Assembly: GCA_016792585.1 (NCBI GenBank)
Contig: JAEULB010000026.1
Coordinates: 1 to 64,000 of the forward strand
Length of the DNA: 64,000 nt
Direction of reading: 5' to 3'
From: Rhodospirillaceae bacterium
GTDB lineage: Bacteria > Pseudomonadota > Alphaproteobacteria > SHVZ01
Shown here one piece after another: positions 1-8,876 of this stretch (its first letter is position 1; the number at the start of each line of letters is the position of its first letter). Position numbers and translations under genes: made by a program. The notes beneath the pieces are model-generated. The model saw only the letters and a program-made list of their open reading frames with translations, was not told where the DNA came from and ran no database searches.

Positions 1-471
1 CACGCAGCGCGCATGCGGCACCTTCTGGTCCTGCAGGGCGGCGATCGCTTCGAGCGAGCCGAACATCGCATAGCCGTCGTCGGCGCCGCCGCGGCCATAG
101 AGCTTGTCGCCCTTGATCAGCGGGATCCACGGGCCGAAGCCTTCGAACCAGCCGACCATCTCCGGCTGCTTGTCGAGATGGCCGTAGAGCAGCACGGTGT
201 CCTTCGACGCGCCCGGCACCTCGATTAGGATCACCGGCGTCCGGCCCTCGAGCTGGACGATCTCAAGCGTGGCCCCCGGCATGGACGCGATCTTCTTCCG
301 CCCCCACGCCTCGAACATCTTCACGGCCTGGTCCATGTAGCCGTGCTCCTTCCACTTCGGGTCGAAGGACGGCGACTTGTTCGGGATCTTGATGTACTCG
401 ACCAGCGTCGGAACGATCTCGTCGTCCCAGACCTGACCGATATGCTTCGAAAGGCGCGCGGCGTCGACCAT
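1..471 (-). CDS. M20 family metallopeptidase, C-terminus cut by window edge
   Basis: Zinc-dependent exopeptidase or deacylase of the M20/ArgE/DapE family, cytosolic; the exact substrate cannot be told. Only the first 157 residues lie inside the window and the frame is still open at base 1. The catalytic-domain signature YGHLDKQPE (about 96-104, metal His98 and Asp100) and GRGGADDGYA (about 127-136, bridging Asp131) are present, typical of the carnosinase/dipeptidase-like branch that acts on C-terminally free dipeptides. The ATG at 469-471 was chosen because the reading frame and family N-terminus both begin there. The 83 bases between it and the next gene show no coding signal. Confidence 0.85.
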   Translation of the reverse strand, partial: MVDAARLSKHIGQVWDDEIVPTLVEYIKIPNKSPSFDPKWKEHGYMDQAVKMFEAWGRKKIASMPGATLEIVQLEGRTPVILIEVPGASKDTVLLYGHLDKQPEMVGWFEGFGPWIPLIKGDKLYGRGGADDGYAMFGSLEAIAALQDQKVPHARCV

Positions 472-554
472 AAAGGGGTAACCTTCGGGAGAGTGCGGTT
501 GGATGGCGCCGAGGTTAGCGCGGTCCCGACCCCCGATCCAACTGAAGACGTCCG

Positions 555-1085
555 TCAGGCAGGAACGTAAGTCAGCCTGATCACCTCCTCGCCGATCCGA
601 TCGTGGGCAGCGAGGCGGAGCGGCGGCGGGGACCCGGCGAAGAACGGCGCGCCGTGCCCGAGCACGACGGGATGGTAGTAGAGCCGGTACTCGTCGATGA
701 GGCCGAGGTCGATCAGGCTTCGTGCCAGGACCGGTCCGGAAACCGTGACCTCCCCGGAGAGCCGGGCCTTCAGGCCGCGCATCGCCGCCTCGATGCCGTC
801 GGAGACGAGCGTCGCATTGGGGCCGACCGACGTCAGCGTGCGCGACACGACCCATTTCGGCAGGCGCCGCCAGACGGCCGCGAACTCGCGATGGTCCGCG
901 CTCCACTCGGGCCGGTCCTCCTCCCAATACCGCATCAGCTCGTAGATGCGGCGGCCGTAGACGCTGCCGGTCAGGTCCCGGACATGCTCGATCCAGTGTC
1001 GGAAGAGCTTGGGTCCCGGCGCAAACCGCTCGTGGTCGACATAGCCGTCCAGGGACAGGTTCATTCCGAAGACGAACTTCGCCAT
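555..1085 (-). CDS. Dihydrofolate reductase family protein (RibD C-terminal fold)
   Basis: A 176-residue protein of the RibD_C/DHFR-like fold, which binds NADPH; most members are uncharacterised reductases rather than true folate enzymes. Visible family features are the N-terminal strand FGMNLSLDGYVDH, the segment GRRIYELMRYW (about 45-55), which in relatives precedes the nucleotide site, and the strand VSGPVLARSLIDLGLIDEY near the C-terminus. The start at 1085 follows an AGGGAG ribosome site 8 bases upstream; a longer reading to 1172 has no such site. It is transcribed away from the M81 gene and toward the M20 gene, so the three do not form one operon except possibly with the M20 gene. Confidence 0.85.
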   Translation of the reverse strand: MAKFVFGMNLSLDGYVDHERFAPGPKLFRHWIEHVRDLTGSVYGRRIYELMRYWEEDRPEWSADHREFAAVWRRLPKWVVSRTLTSVGPNATLVSDGIEAAMRGLKARLSGEVTVSGPVLARSLIDLGLIDEYRLYYHPVVLGHGAPFFAGSPPPLRLAAHDRIGEEVIRLTYVPA

Positions 1086-1213
1086 GCGCGGAATCTCCCT
1101 CACAGGTACCGCAGAATATCTCACGACGCGGCATTGCGCCGGATGCCGGCTTCGGTTGCCGGCTCGACGCATGCGGGCTAGGGAGCAGGTAGCTTCCGCC
1201 CAAAGGTTCCGCC

Positions 1214-2707
1214 ATGCCCCGGAAAGTCTTCGCCGCCTCGGTCCAGCACGAGACGCACAGCTTCTGCATCACGCCGACGACCCTCGGCGATTTCCAGAAG
1301 ACGCTCTATCTCCGCGACGCCGAGGTCGAGAGGGCGATGCGCGGCACCAGAGGCGAATGGGGTGCGGTCTTCGACCTCGCCGACGAGTTCGGCTGGACCG
1401 TGGTGCATCCGGTCGCCTCGTTCGCCCAGCCCGGCGGACCGGTGACGACCCATGCCTTCGAGCATTTCTCCGAGATCATCCTCGACGCGCTCAGGAAGAA
1501 CCTGCCCTTCGACGGCATCCTGCTGCCGATGCACGGCGCGATGGTGGTGGAGGATTTCGACGACGCCGAGGGCGAACTGCTGGCGCGCATCCGCAAGATC
1601 GTCGGGCCCAAGGTGCCGATCGCGATGAGCCTCGACGTGCACGCCAACGCCAGCGTCGAGATGGCGACGCATGCCGATATCATCACGACGTATCGCACTA
1701 CGCCCCATATCGACATGTACGAGACCTGCGAACGAGCCGGCCGCCTGCTCGAGCGCGCGATGAAGGGCGAGATCAGGCCCAAGGTCCACCGGGCCCAGGG
1801 CCCCGTCATGTTCGGCATCGACGAGGGCCGGACGGTCACGCATTGGGGCCCGATGCGCGACATGATGAAGAAGGTGGCGGCGGCCGAGGCCGAGATCCCG
1901 GGCGTGCTCGACATCGGCGTCAACGCCGGCTTCGGCTGGGCCGACACGCCGTTCACCGGACCGACCGTGCTGGTCAACGGCGACGGCTCGGACCCGCGCT
2001 ACCAGGCGCTCGCCGACGACCTGATCAGGCTCGCCTGGGACCAGCGCGGCATCTACACGATCGACTTCCTGCCGATCGCCGAGGGAATCCGCATCGCGAT
2101 GGAGCCGCGCTCGGGCCCCGGCCCGCTGCTGATCGGCGACTACACCGACAATCCCGGCGGCGGCGCTCATGGCGACGGCACCAGCTTCCTGAAGGCGCTG
2201 CTGGAATCGAAGGTCGAGGACGCGGTGGTCGGTCATATCGCCGATCCGGAGTCGGCGAAGATCGGCATCGATGCCGGCATCGGCGCCACGGTGACGCTGA
2301 ACCTCGGCGGCAAGACCGATCCGCGTTTCGGCGGCACGCCGCTCAAGGTGACCGGCAAGGTGCTGGCGATCGCCGACGGCGTCTACACGCGGAAAGGCAA
2401 GTACGCGACCGGCACCGTCGGCACGATCGGGCCGAGCTTCCTGCTCGATCTCGGCCATGTCCGCGTCATCGTCTCCTCGATCAAGAGCCAGATCGACGAC
2501 CGCGAGCAGTTCCGCATGTTCGGCATCGAGCCGGAGAAGGTGAACGTGCTTCTCTGCAAGGCATCCAACCACTTCCGCGCCGACTTCGAGCCGATGGCGC
2601 GGAAGCTGATCTACATCGACTCCGGCGGCATCGTGTCCCGCAACTTCGCGCAGTTCCCCTATCGGAAGGTGCGCCGCCCGATCTGGCCGCTCGACAAGGT
2701 CGAGTAG
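1214..2707 (+). CDS. M81 family metallopeptidase (MlrC/microcystinase C-like)
   Basis: A 497-residue M81 peptidase, the normal family length. MlrC hydrolyses linear microcystin, but most family members sit in genomes that do not degrade microcystin and have unknown peptide or amide substrates. The N-terminal FAASVQHETHSF, the central PMHGAMVVEDFDDAEGE (about 111-127) and the metal-site segments SLDVHANAS (about 140-148) and TPHIDMYET (about 163-171) are all recognisable; the His and Asp residues of these segments are the family's predicted zinc ligands. The gene is convergent with the following oxidoreductase, the two stop codons being separated by one base. Confidence 0.9.
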   Translation: MPRKVFAASVQHETHSFCITPTTLGDFQKTLYLRDAEVERAMRGTRGEWGAVFDLADEFGWTVVHPVASFAQPGGPVTTHAFEHFSEIILDALRKNLPFDGILLPMHGAMVVEDFDDAEGELLARIRKIVGPKVPIAMSLDVHANASVEMATHADIITTYRTTPHIDMYETCERAGRLLERAMKGEIRPKVHRAQGPVMFGIDEGRTVTHWGPMRDMMKKVAAAEAEIPGVLDIGVNAGFGWADTPFTGPTVLVNGDGSDPRYQALADDLIRLAWDQRGIYTIDFLPIAEGIRIAMEPRSGPGPLLIGDYTDNPGGGAHGDGTSFLKALLESKVEDAVVGHIADPESAKIGIDAGIGATVTLNLGGKTDPRFGGTPLKVTGKVLAIADGVYTRKGKYATGTVGTIGPSFLLDLGHVRVIVSSIKSQIDDREQFRMFGIEPEKVNVLLCKASNHFRADFEPMARKLIYIDSGGIVSRNFAQFPYRKVRRPIWPLDKVE

Positions 2708-2708
2708 G

Positions 2709-3788
2709 TCAGCGGACCGTCACCATTCGCTTCTCCTCGAAGCTGCGATAGGCGGCCTCCAGCACCTCCAGCGCGGCGAGGCCCGCCTCGCCGGGCACCT
2801 CGACCGGCGCGCCGTCCTGGATGCTGCGGGCGCAGCTCTCGACCTGGGCGGCGAAGTGCCCGGGCGCGGGCCTGCCTTCGAGCTCGATCTGGCGCGTGCC
2901 GTCCTTGTCGGTCAGGAACAGCGCGTTCGCGTAGTGGAAGATGCGGAGCGCGCCCCTGCTGCCATGCACATGGATGCACCCCGGCGCGCTCTGCCAGAGG
3001 CCCGGCGGCACGTAGCCGTTGATGTCCCAGCCCGCCCCCCAGCTGAACATGCCCTCGCCCGGGAGCGAGGTGGGGAAGGTCGAGTCCTCGTAGAGCAGGT
3101 GGCCGAGCGCACCGCTGCGGAAATTCATCAGCAGGTATTCGGGGAATGCGTCGGCGCCGGAGATGTTGCCGCGGCCGAAAACGGTCTCGACCGTGCTGCG
3201 CGAAAGCCAGCCGAAGGCGTCGATCAGATGGATGCCGTGGTCGACGAGGCCGAAGCCGGAACCGCCGGGGCCGCCCTGCGGGTAATGCGCGAATCCCATG
3301 ATCTGCCGGCCCTCGGGCCCCGTGCCGCCGACTTCCTGCTCGCGCATCAGCCTGACCTCGCCGATGGCGCCCTGGACGACCAGGTCGCGGGCGGCACGGA
3401 GCGCCGGAAGCTGGCGGTAGGTGGCCCCGTAGAACAGCGTCACGCCTGCCGCCTTGCAGGCCTTGATCATCCGCTTCGCCTGGGCGACCTCGACCGCCAG
3501 CGGCTTCTCGCAGAGCACGTGATGGCCGGCCTTGGCCGCAGCGATCGTGACGGCTTCGTGGGTCGAGACCGGCGTCGCCACCACCACGAGGTCGATCGAC
3601 TCTCCGGTCAGCATCTCCTTGTAGTCGGCATAGGCCTTGAAGTCGTGGCGCGCCTGGGCCGCCTGCAGCCTGGCCGGGTCGATCTCCGCCGCGGCCACGA
3701 CCTCGACCGCCCGGCTCGCCCGATAGGCTTCGAGATGAATGGCGCCGACGCCGCCGAGCCCGACGATCGCCACCTTGAGCTTCGCCAC
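2709..3788 (-). CDS. Gfo/Idh/MocA family oxidoreductase
   Basis: NAD(P)-dependent dehydrogenase of the glucose-fructose oxidoreductase/inositol dehydrogenase family, cytosolic, acting on sugars or cyclitols. The N-terminal Rossmann motif VGLGGVGAIH (about 8-17) and the family motif CEKPLA (about 95-100) are clear; the C-terminal half is the GFO_IDH_MocA_C alpha/beta domain. I chose the GTG at 3786-3788 because GGAGGGGG sits a few bases upstream; the open frame extends to 3911 but that extension overlaps the receiver gene and has no family similarity. 359 residues, usual family length. Substrate cannot be inferred. Confidence 0.87.
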   Translation of the reverse strand: MAKLKVAIVGLGGVGAIHLEAYRASRAVEVVAAAEIDPARLQAAQARHDFKAYADYKEMLTGESIDLVVVATPVSTHEAVTIAAAKAGHHVLCEKPLAVEVAQAKRMIKACKAAGVTLFYGATYRQLPALRAARDLVVQGAIGEVRLMREQEVGGTGPEGRQIMGFAHYPQGGPGGSGFGLVDHGIHLIDAFGWLSRSTVETVFGRGNISGADAFPEYLLMNFRSGALGHLLYEDSTFPTSLPGEGMFSWGAGWDINGYVPPGLWQSAPGCIHVHGSRGALRIFHYANALFLTDKDGTRQIELEGRPAPGHFAAQVESCARSIQDGAPVEVPGEAGLAALEVLEAAYRSFEEKRMVTVR

Positions 3789-3816
3789 GTCCCCCTCCGG
3801 TTTGATCGGAACGACT

Positions 3817-4188
3817 CTAGCCGAGGATCTCGGCGACCTTCGATGCGAGCTTGTCGGCGGTGAAAGGCTTTTCGAGCGTCGCCGAGATACCAAGGGACTT
3901 GTCCGATGCATAGCCGTGCATCTGGCCCTCGTCGACGGCGCCCGATATGACCAGCACCTTCAGGTCGGGCAGCGACTTCCGGAGCGCGCGGACCAGTTCG
4001 ACGCCGCCCATCCGCGGCATCTGGACGTCGGTGACCATCAGGTCGAAAGTCTCGCCCGCTGCCGCCTTGAGCGCCTTCTCGCCGTTGTCGGCCAGGACCA
4101 CCTTGTGCCCGGCGCGTTCAAGCGCCGAGCGCATCACCGTGCGCATCATCGCGTTGTCGTCGACCACCAGGATTTTGGGCAAACGCAT
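3817..4188 (-). CDS. Stand-alone receiver-domain response regulator (CheY/DivK-like)
   Basis: A 123-residue protein made only of a REC domain. Acidic pair Asp10-Asp11 in ILVVDDNAMMR, phosphoacceptor Asp54 in MVTDVQMPRMGG, and Lys107 in LEKPFT are all present, so phosphorylation is plausible; there is no output domain, so it would act by protein contact. No kinase gene is adjacent. Start: the GGAGG abuts the ATG at 4186-4188 with no spacer, while a TTG two codons further in (4180-4182) has a 6-base spacer, so the true start may be that TTG. Leader bases resemble those of the receiver gene at 16973-17422. Confidence 0.9.
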   Translation of the reverse strand: MRLPKILVVDDNAMMRTVMRSALERAGHKVVLADNGEKALKAAAGETFDLMVTDVQMPRMGGVELVRALRKSLPDLKVLVISGAVDEGQMHGYASDKSLGISATLEKPFTADKLASKVAEILG

Positions 4189-4344
4189 CCTCCGCCGTGG
4201 CCGCGAGGATACCGGCGGGGCCGGCGATCCGCCACGCCCGACGGCGCAGGCATGGGGAAAAAATCTGCGCGCTCTGGTTGCTTCCAGGTGTTCCGGCGGA
4301 GCCGCCTCCCTATATGTGCGGTAATCGTTTCCCAGGAGCAGGTC

Positions 4345-5232
4345 GTGGCGAAGGACCCGTATCAGACACTCGGCGTCAAGAAGGACGCCTCGCAGGACGA
4401 GATCCAGAAGGCGTATCGCCGGCTGGCGAAGAAGCTTCACCCTGACCTCAACCCCGGCGACAAGGAAGCCGAGGCCAAGTTCAAGGATCTCTCGGCGGCC
4501 TATGACATCGTCGGCGATGCCGCGAAGCGCGCCCGCTTCGACAAGGGCGAGATCGACGCGACCGGCGCCGAGCGCCCTCCGGAACGCCGCTTCTATCGCG
4601 ACTTCGCCGATGCCGGCGGGCAGGGCCATGCCTATGCCAGCGACGAAGGCTTCGCCGATCTCGGCGGCGCCGAGGACTTCTTCGCCGATCTCTTCGGTCG
4701 CGGGGCCGCGCGCGGCAACCGGCCCCGGCGCGGTTCCGACATGCGCTACCGGCTCGAGCTCGACTTCCTCGACGCCTTCAACGGCGCCAAGCGCACGCTG
4801 ACGATGCCGACCGGCGGCCAGCTCGACGTGACGATCCCGCCCGGCACCGGCGACGGCACGGTCCTGCGCCTTCGCGGCAAGGGAGGACCCGGGGCCAACG
4901 GCGGCGAGGCCGGCGACGCGCTGCTGGAAATCGCGGTCCGGCCGCATGCGACCTTCGTGCGTCGTGGTGACGACGTTCATGTCGAGGTCGCCTTGCCGCT
5001 GAGGGTCGCGGTGCTCGGCGGCAAGATCGAGGTGCCGACGCCGAGCGGCGCCGTCGCGATGACGGTACCTGCCTGGACCAGTTCCGGGAAGAAGCTGCGG
5101 CTCAAGGGCAAGGGCGCGCCGAAGGCCGGCGGCGGCCAAGGCGACGAGTACGTGACGCTGAACATCGCGCTGCCGGAGGCACCCGACCCGGCGCTGGCGG
5201 CGTTCATGCGTCAGGACAAGGCGGGAGAGTGA
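4345..5232 (+). CDS. DnaJ-class co-chaperone lacking zinc fingers (CbpA-like)
   Basis: Hsp40 co-chaperone: J domain at about 4-65 with the HPD motif (32-34) that stimulates DnaK ATPase, then a glycine/phenylalanine-poor linker and two DnaJ_C beta domains (about 130-290). The cysteine-rich zinc-finger domain of classical DnaJ is absent, placing it with CbpA. The GTG at 4345 lies 6 bases after AGGAG; upstream extension of the frame has no homology. The following small gene overlaps or nearly overlaps its stop and encodes a CbpM-like partner, matching the cbpA-cbpM arrangement. The 156 bases upstream, shared with the divergent receiver gene, should hold both promoters. Confidence 0.92.
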   Translation: MAKDPYQTLGVKKDASQDEIQKAYRRLAKKLHPDLNPGDKEAEAKFKDLSAAYDIVGDAAKRARFDKGEIDATGAERPPERRFYRDFADAGGQGHAYASDEGFADLGGAEDFFADLFGRGAARGNRPRRGSDMRYRLELDFLDAFNGAKRTLTMPTGGQLDVTIPPGTGDGTVLRLRGKGGPGANGGEAGDALLEIAVRPHATFVRRGDDVHVEVALPLRVAVLGGKIEVPTPSGAVAMTVPAWTSSGKKLRLKGKGAPKAGGGQGDEYVTLNIALPEAPDPALAAFMRQDKAGE

Positions 5233-5234
5233 CG

Positions 5235-5504
5235 ATGCAGCGGCACGAATTCCTGATGCATGCCGAGATCGAGGGCGAGGCGCTGGAGGTCTGGCTCGAG
5301 GAGGGGTGGCTGACACCGCTGGAAGCCGATCATTTCTCCGACGTCGACCTTGCTCGCGCGCGCCTCATCTGCGACCTCAAGCGCGGTCTCGGCGTCAACG
5401 ACGAGGCGGTGCCGATCATCCTGCACCTGCTCGACCAGATGCACGGGCTTAGGCGCATGATCGCCGAGGCCCGCCGCCGCGCCGCGGATCCCAGCGACGG
5501 CTGA
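5235..5504 (+). CDS. CbpM-like chaperone modulator
   Basis: An 89-residue protein resembling CbpM, the small modulator that binds the J domain of CbpA and blocks DnaK stimulation. The MerR-HTH-like segment VWLEEGWLTP followed by ADHFSDVDLARARLI is typical of this family. The frame opens at a GTG (5229) overlapping the dnaJ-like stop as GTGA, but the GGGAG at 5223-5227 is spaced correctly for the ATG at 5235, which I chose. Immediate adjacency to the CbpA-like gene supports the assignment; sequence evidence alone would be weaker because the protein is small. Confidence 0.8.
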   Translation: MQRHEFLMHAEIEGEALEVWLEEGWLTPLEADHFSDVDLARARLICDLKRGLGVNDEAVPIILHLLDQMHGLRRMIAEARRRAADPSDG

Positions 5505-5567
5505 ATTCGCTTTGGCCGTTGATCTCATCGTCTAGCATCGTTTCCTCTCAACGAGGGGAGACGCTGA

Positions 5568-6704
5568 ATGGACCGCATCCTGACGACTCATGTCGGCAGC
5601 CTGCCGCGGCCGCAGGAGGTGACGGCGCTGTTGCTGAAGCGGGCGATGGGCGAGACCGTAGACGACGCCGCGTTCGAAGCGGCGGTCATGGCCGGCGTGG
5701 CGGATGCGGTCGCCAGGCAGAAGAAGGCCGGCATCGACATCCCCTCCGACGGCGAGATGAGCAAGATCAGCTACGCGACTTACGTCTGCGAAAGACTGAC
5801 CGGCTTTTCCGGCGACAGCCCGCGCCGGGTGCCGTCCGACCTGCTGACGGTGCCCCGATACATGAAGCGCCTCGCCGATTCCGGCGGCACGCCCAAGCTG
5901 GCGCGGCCCTGCTGCACCGGCGCCATCGCCGTCCGCACCACAGAGCCGCTTGAGGACGACCTCCGCCGCTTCTCGTCGGCGCTGAAGGCCGAGGGCTATG
6001 CGCGGGGCTTCATGAATGCGGCGGCGCCGGGGGTGATCTCGCTGTTCCAGCCGAACCGCTTCTATCCCGACGACGACGCCTATCGCCAGGCGCTGTCCGA
6101 AGCGATGCGGCACGAATACCGGCGGATCGTCGATGAGGGACTGGATCTGCAGATCGACAGCCCCGACCTCGCCGTCGGCAAGCACACGATGTACACCGAG
6201 CTTTCCGAGGACGAGTTCCTGAAGCGGCTCGAAGGCCATGTCGCGGCGCTGAACGCGGCGCTCGCCGGCATCCCGCTCCAGCGCGTGCGGCTCCATGTCT
6301 GCTGGGGCAACTACGAAGGCCCGCACATCCACGACATCCCGCTCGAGCGGATCCTGCCGACGGTGCTGAAGATCAACGCCGGCGCGATCTCGTTCGAGGC
6401 GGCCAACCCGCGCCACGAGCACGAGTGGAGCGTGTTCAAGCGGATCAGGCTTCCGGAAGGCCGCATGGTTCTGCCGGGCGTGATCGACAGCTCGACCAAC
6501 TTCGTCGAGCACCCGGACCTGGTCGCCGAACGCCTCTGCCGCTTCGCCGAGGTGGTCGGGCGCGAGCGCGTGATCGCCTCGACCGACTGCGGCTTCGCCA
6601 CCGTCGCCGACTGGAACACGGTCGACCCCGACATCGTCTGGATGAAGCTGGAGTCGATGGCCGAGGGGGCGAGGCGGGCGTCGAGGATCCTGTGGAAGAG
6701 CTGA
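5568..6704 (+). CDS. Cobalamin-independent methionine synthase-like (MetE C-terminal family) protein
   Basis: A 378-residue single-barrel protein of the MetE C-terminal/UROD superfamily, half the size of true MetE. Zinc-site features are visible: RLHVCWGN (His and Cys, about 242-249), the conserved N-terminal TTHVGSLPRP and the C-terminal STDCGF (Cys). RefSeq-type relatives are called methionine synthase II family or epoxyalkane:coenzyme M transferase-like; the methyl or thiol substrate here is unknown. A GAGGGGAGACG ribosome site precedes the ATG. The gene runs convergently into the cyclase gene, their stops abutting in the palindrome TGATCA (6702-6707). Confidence 0.87.
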   Translation: MDRILTTHVGSLPRPQEVTALLLKRAMGETVDDAAFEAAVMAGVADAVARQKKAGIDIPSDGEMSKISYATYVCERLTGFSGDSPRRVPSDLLTVPRYMKRLADSGGTPKLARPCCTGAIAVRTTEPLEDDLRRFSSALKAEGYARGFMNAAAPGVISLFQPNRFYPDDDAYRQALSEAMRHEYRRIVDEGLDLQIDSPDLAVGKHTMYTELSEDEFLKRLEGHVAALNAALAGIPLQRVRLHVCWGNYEGPHIHDIPLERILPTVLKINAGAISFEAANPRHEHEWSVFKRIRLPEGRMVLPGVIDSSTNFVEHPDLVAERLCRFAEVVGRERVIASTDCGFATVADWNTVDPDIVWMKLESMAEGARRASRILWKS

Positions 6705-8018
6705 TCAGCCCTCGATCGTAAAGACACGTTCCGGCCGCTCTCGCCCGCGCACCGCGATCGTGCCGACCTCCTTGAACGCGACTGCCTTCGCCGCCCGCGC
6801 CGTCTCCTCGGAGACCAGCAGCCGCGTGTCGCGCTCCTTGTTCAGGCCTTCGAGGCGCTGTGCCAGGTTCACCGTGTCGCCGTAGACCGTCCAGGTCTGT
6901 CGCCTGGTGCCGCCGACGCTGCCGGAGGCGACGGGGCCGGTGGCGATGCCGATGCGGAGCCTGAGATCCTCGCCACCGAAGGATTCGCGCGCGACCAGCG
7001 CCAGCAGGGCCTCGCCGCAGCGCGTCGCGGCGGCGGCGTGGTCGGGAAGATCGAGCGGCGCGTTGAAGGCGGCGATCACCGCATCGCCGACGAAGCTGAC
7101 GACGACGCCCTTGTGCGCGCCGATCGTCCCGGTCGCCGCGTCGAAGAAGCCGTTGAGGATGCGAATGACCTCCGCCGGGGGCCGGCGCTCCGAAAGCCGC
7201 GTGAAGCCCTCGATGTCGGAGAACAGGATGGTCGCGGTCCGGGTCTGCGGGGTCAGCGCCGCCTGGTTGGCGAGGATCGTTCCCGCGACTTCGGGCGGCA
7301 CGTATTGCCCGAACACCGCCTGCACGCGCTGGCGCTGGCGCTCGGCCGAGGCCCGGGCGCGGACGACGTTGCGGGCACGATGCACGGCGACCGCCAGAAG
7401 CGCTGCCGTCGCCAGGATCACCGCCGACTCCTCGACCCGGTTGCCGATGCCGACGAAATCGGGGTCGAGCAGGACGCGAACGAAGGTGTCGCGATCGGCA
7501 TTCGCCGGAAGGTCGCCCCAGGTCACGGTGCGCGGCATGTGCGAGACGATCCAGCCGAACACCGCCCACAACGTCGCGACCACGGCCGCGCCGGCGAACA
7601 GCACGAGCCGCGGCGACAACGACAGGGCGGCGACCGCCAGCACGAGGAACAGGTAATAGACCCCATAGGCGTGGAAGACGAGGATCTGCGGCGCCGCACT
7701 CGCCCCGCCCGGGTTGAGCGGGGTCAGCACGACCAGGAGGCCGAGGCCGACCGCGTCCGCTGCGAGGAACGCATAGCGGTGCCAGGGCTTCTCGCGGCGC
7801 GAGACCAGCAGTCCCAGGTGCACGAAGCCCAGCAGCATGAACGCCGAGGCGACGGCGAGGCCGATGTAGTTGCCGTCAGGCACGCCGAACCACGCATACC
7901 AGCCGGCGATCGGCAGCAGCGCCAGGGTGCGTCCGATCAGCGCCAGGCGGAGGCCGGCCCGCTCGGCCGATGCGAGCTCGGCTTCGACTTCCTGGGTCTC
8001 GGCATCGCTGTTGGTCAA
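6705..8018 (-). CDS. Membrane-anchored class III adenylate/guanylate cyclase
   Basis: About 437 residues: five or six hydrophobic helices (roughly 22-220), a short linker, then a class III nucleotide cyclase catalytic domain (about 258-437). The two metal Asp residues are in FSDIEGFT (Asp268) and FVGDAVIAAF (Asp312), and the transition-state Asn/Arg pair in GDTVNLAQRL, so it should be active. It would make cAMP or another cyclic nucleotide at the inner membrane. Start choice: TTG at 8016-8018 follows GGGAG by 7 bases; an ATG at 8070-8072 would overlap the leader of the divergent btpA-like gene and has no ribosome site. Confidence 0.88.
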   Translation of the reverse strand: MTNSDAETQEVEAELASAERAGLRLALIGRTLALLPIAGWYAWFGVPDGNYIGLAVASAFMLLGFVHLGLLVSRREKPWHRYAFLAADAVGLGLLVVLTPLNPGGASAAPQILVFHAYGVYYLFLVLAVAALSLSPRLVLFAGAAVVATLWAVFGWIVSHMPRTVTWGDLPANADRDTFVRVLLDPDFVGIGNRVEESAVILATAALLAVAVHRARNVVRARASAERQRQRVQAVFGQYVPPEVAGTILANQAALTPQTRTATILFSDIEGFTRLSERRPPAEVIRILNGFFDAATGTIGAHKGVVVSFVGDAVIAAFNAPLDLPDHAAAATRCGEALLALVARESFGGEDLRLRIGIATGPVASGSVGGTRRQTWTVYGDTVNLAQRLEGLNKERDTRLLVSEETARAAKAVAFKEVGTIAVRGRERPERVFTIEG

Positions 8019-8075
8019 GCGGACGCTCCCGGTGTTAACTGCCGGCTCGAAGACGGTTCGGGGAGGGAGCATACC

Positions 8076-8876
8076 GTGGTGTTCGAGTTCTTCGGTGCGA
8101 AGAAGAAGGTCGTGATCGGCATGGCCCATATCGGCGCCTTGCCAGGCGCGCCTCTCTACGACGCCGATGGCGGCATGCCGAAGCTGATCGAGGCCGTCTG
8201 CCGCGACATCGAGGCGCTGCAGTCGGGCGGCATCGACGCGGTCATGTTCGGCAACGAGAACGACCGGCCCTATGTGCTAGCGGCGCCCGCCGAAGGGATC
8301 GCGGCGATGACCGCGGTCGTCGAGGCGGTGAAACCGATCCTGACGGTGCCTTTCGGCGTCAACTACCTCTGGGACCCGAAGGCGAGCGTCGCGATCGCGG
8401 CGGCGACCGGGGCGGCCTTCGTCCGCGAGATCATGACCGGCGTCTTCGCCTCCGACATGGGCCTGTGGACGCCGGATGCGGCGGGTGCGGCGCGGCTCAA
8501 GCGCAACCTCGGCCGGCCCGACCTGAAGCTCCTCTTCAACATCAATGCCGAGTTCGCCCACGCGCTCGACCAGCGGCCGATCGAGCTCCGCGCCCGGAGC
8601 GCGGTCTTCTCCTCGCTCGCCGATGCGATCCTGGTCTCCGGCCCGATCACCGGCAAGCCGGCGGCCGAGGCCGATCTCCGTCGCGTCTGCGAGGCGATCG
8701 CCGACGTGCCGGTCCTCGCCAACACCGGCGTCAACCTCGACAACGTGAAGACGGTGATGGCGCTTGCTTCCGGCGCGATCGTCGGCACCCACTTCAAGGT
8801 CGACGGCAACACCTGGAACGCCGTCGACCGCGACCGCGTGAAGCGCTTCATGGACGTGGTCGCCGGACTTCGATGA
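8076..8876 (+). CDS. BtpA/SgcQ family TIM-barrel protein
   Basis: A 266-residue protein of COG0434 (BtpA/SgcQ). Hallmarks are GMAHIGALPGAPLYD near the N-terminus, GNENDRPY (about 65-72) and the C-terminal ALASGAIVGTHFKVDG. BtpA was named for a role in photosystem I accumulation in cyanobacteria, while SgcQ lies in an enterobacterial sugar PTS cluster; neither reaction is settled. Start is the GTG at 8076, six bases after GGGAG. The next gene, an FGGY kinase, begins inside this gene's stop (ATGA overlap), so the pair is translationally coupled and a phosphorylated-sugar substrate is a reasonable inference. Confidence 0.87.
   Translation: MVFEFFGAKKKVVIGMAHIGALPGAPLYDADGGMPKLIEAVCRDIEALQSGGIDAVMFGNENDRPYVLAAPAEGIAAMTAVVEAVKPILTVPFGVNYLWDPKASVAIAAATGAAFVREIMTGVFASDMGLWTPDAAGAARLKRNLGRPDLKLLFNINAEFAHALDQRPIELRARSAVFSSLADAILVSGPITGKPAAEADLRRVCEAIADVPVLANTGVNLDNVKTVMALASGAIVGTHFKVDGNTWNAVDRDRVKRFMDVVAGLR

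Noticed and set aside
1084-2751. Long open frame of 555 codons overlapping the M81 gene
   Set aside because: Arg/Ala/Gly-rich composition with no family similarity; it is a shadow frame of the M81 and neighbouring genes, as expected in GC-rich DNA.
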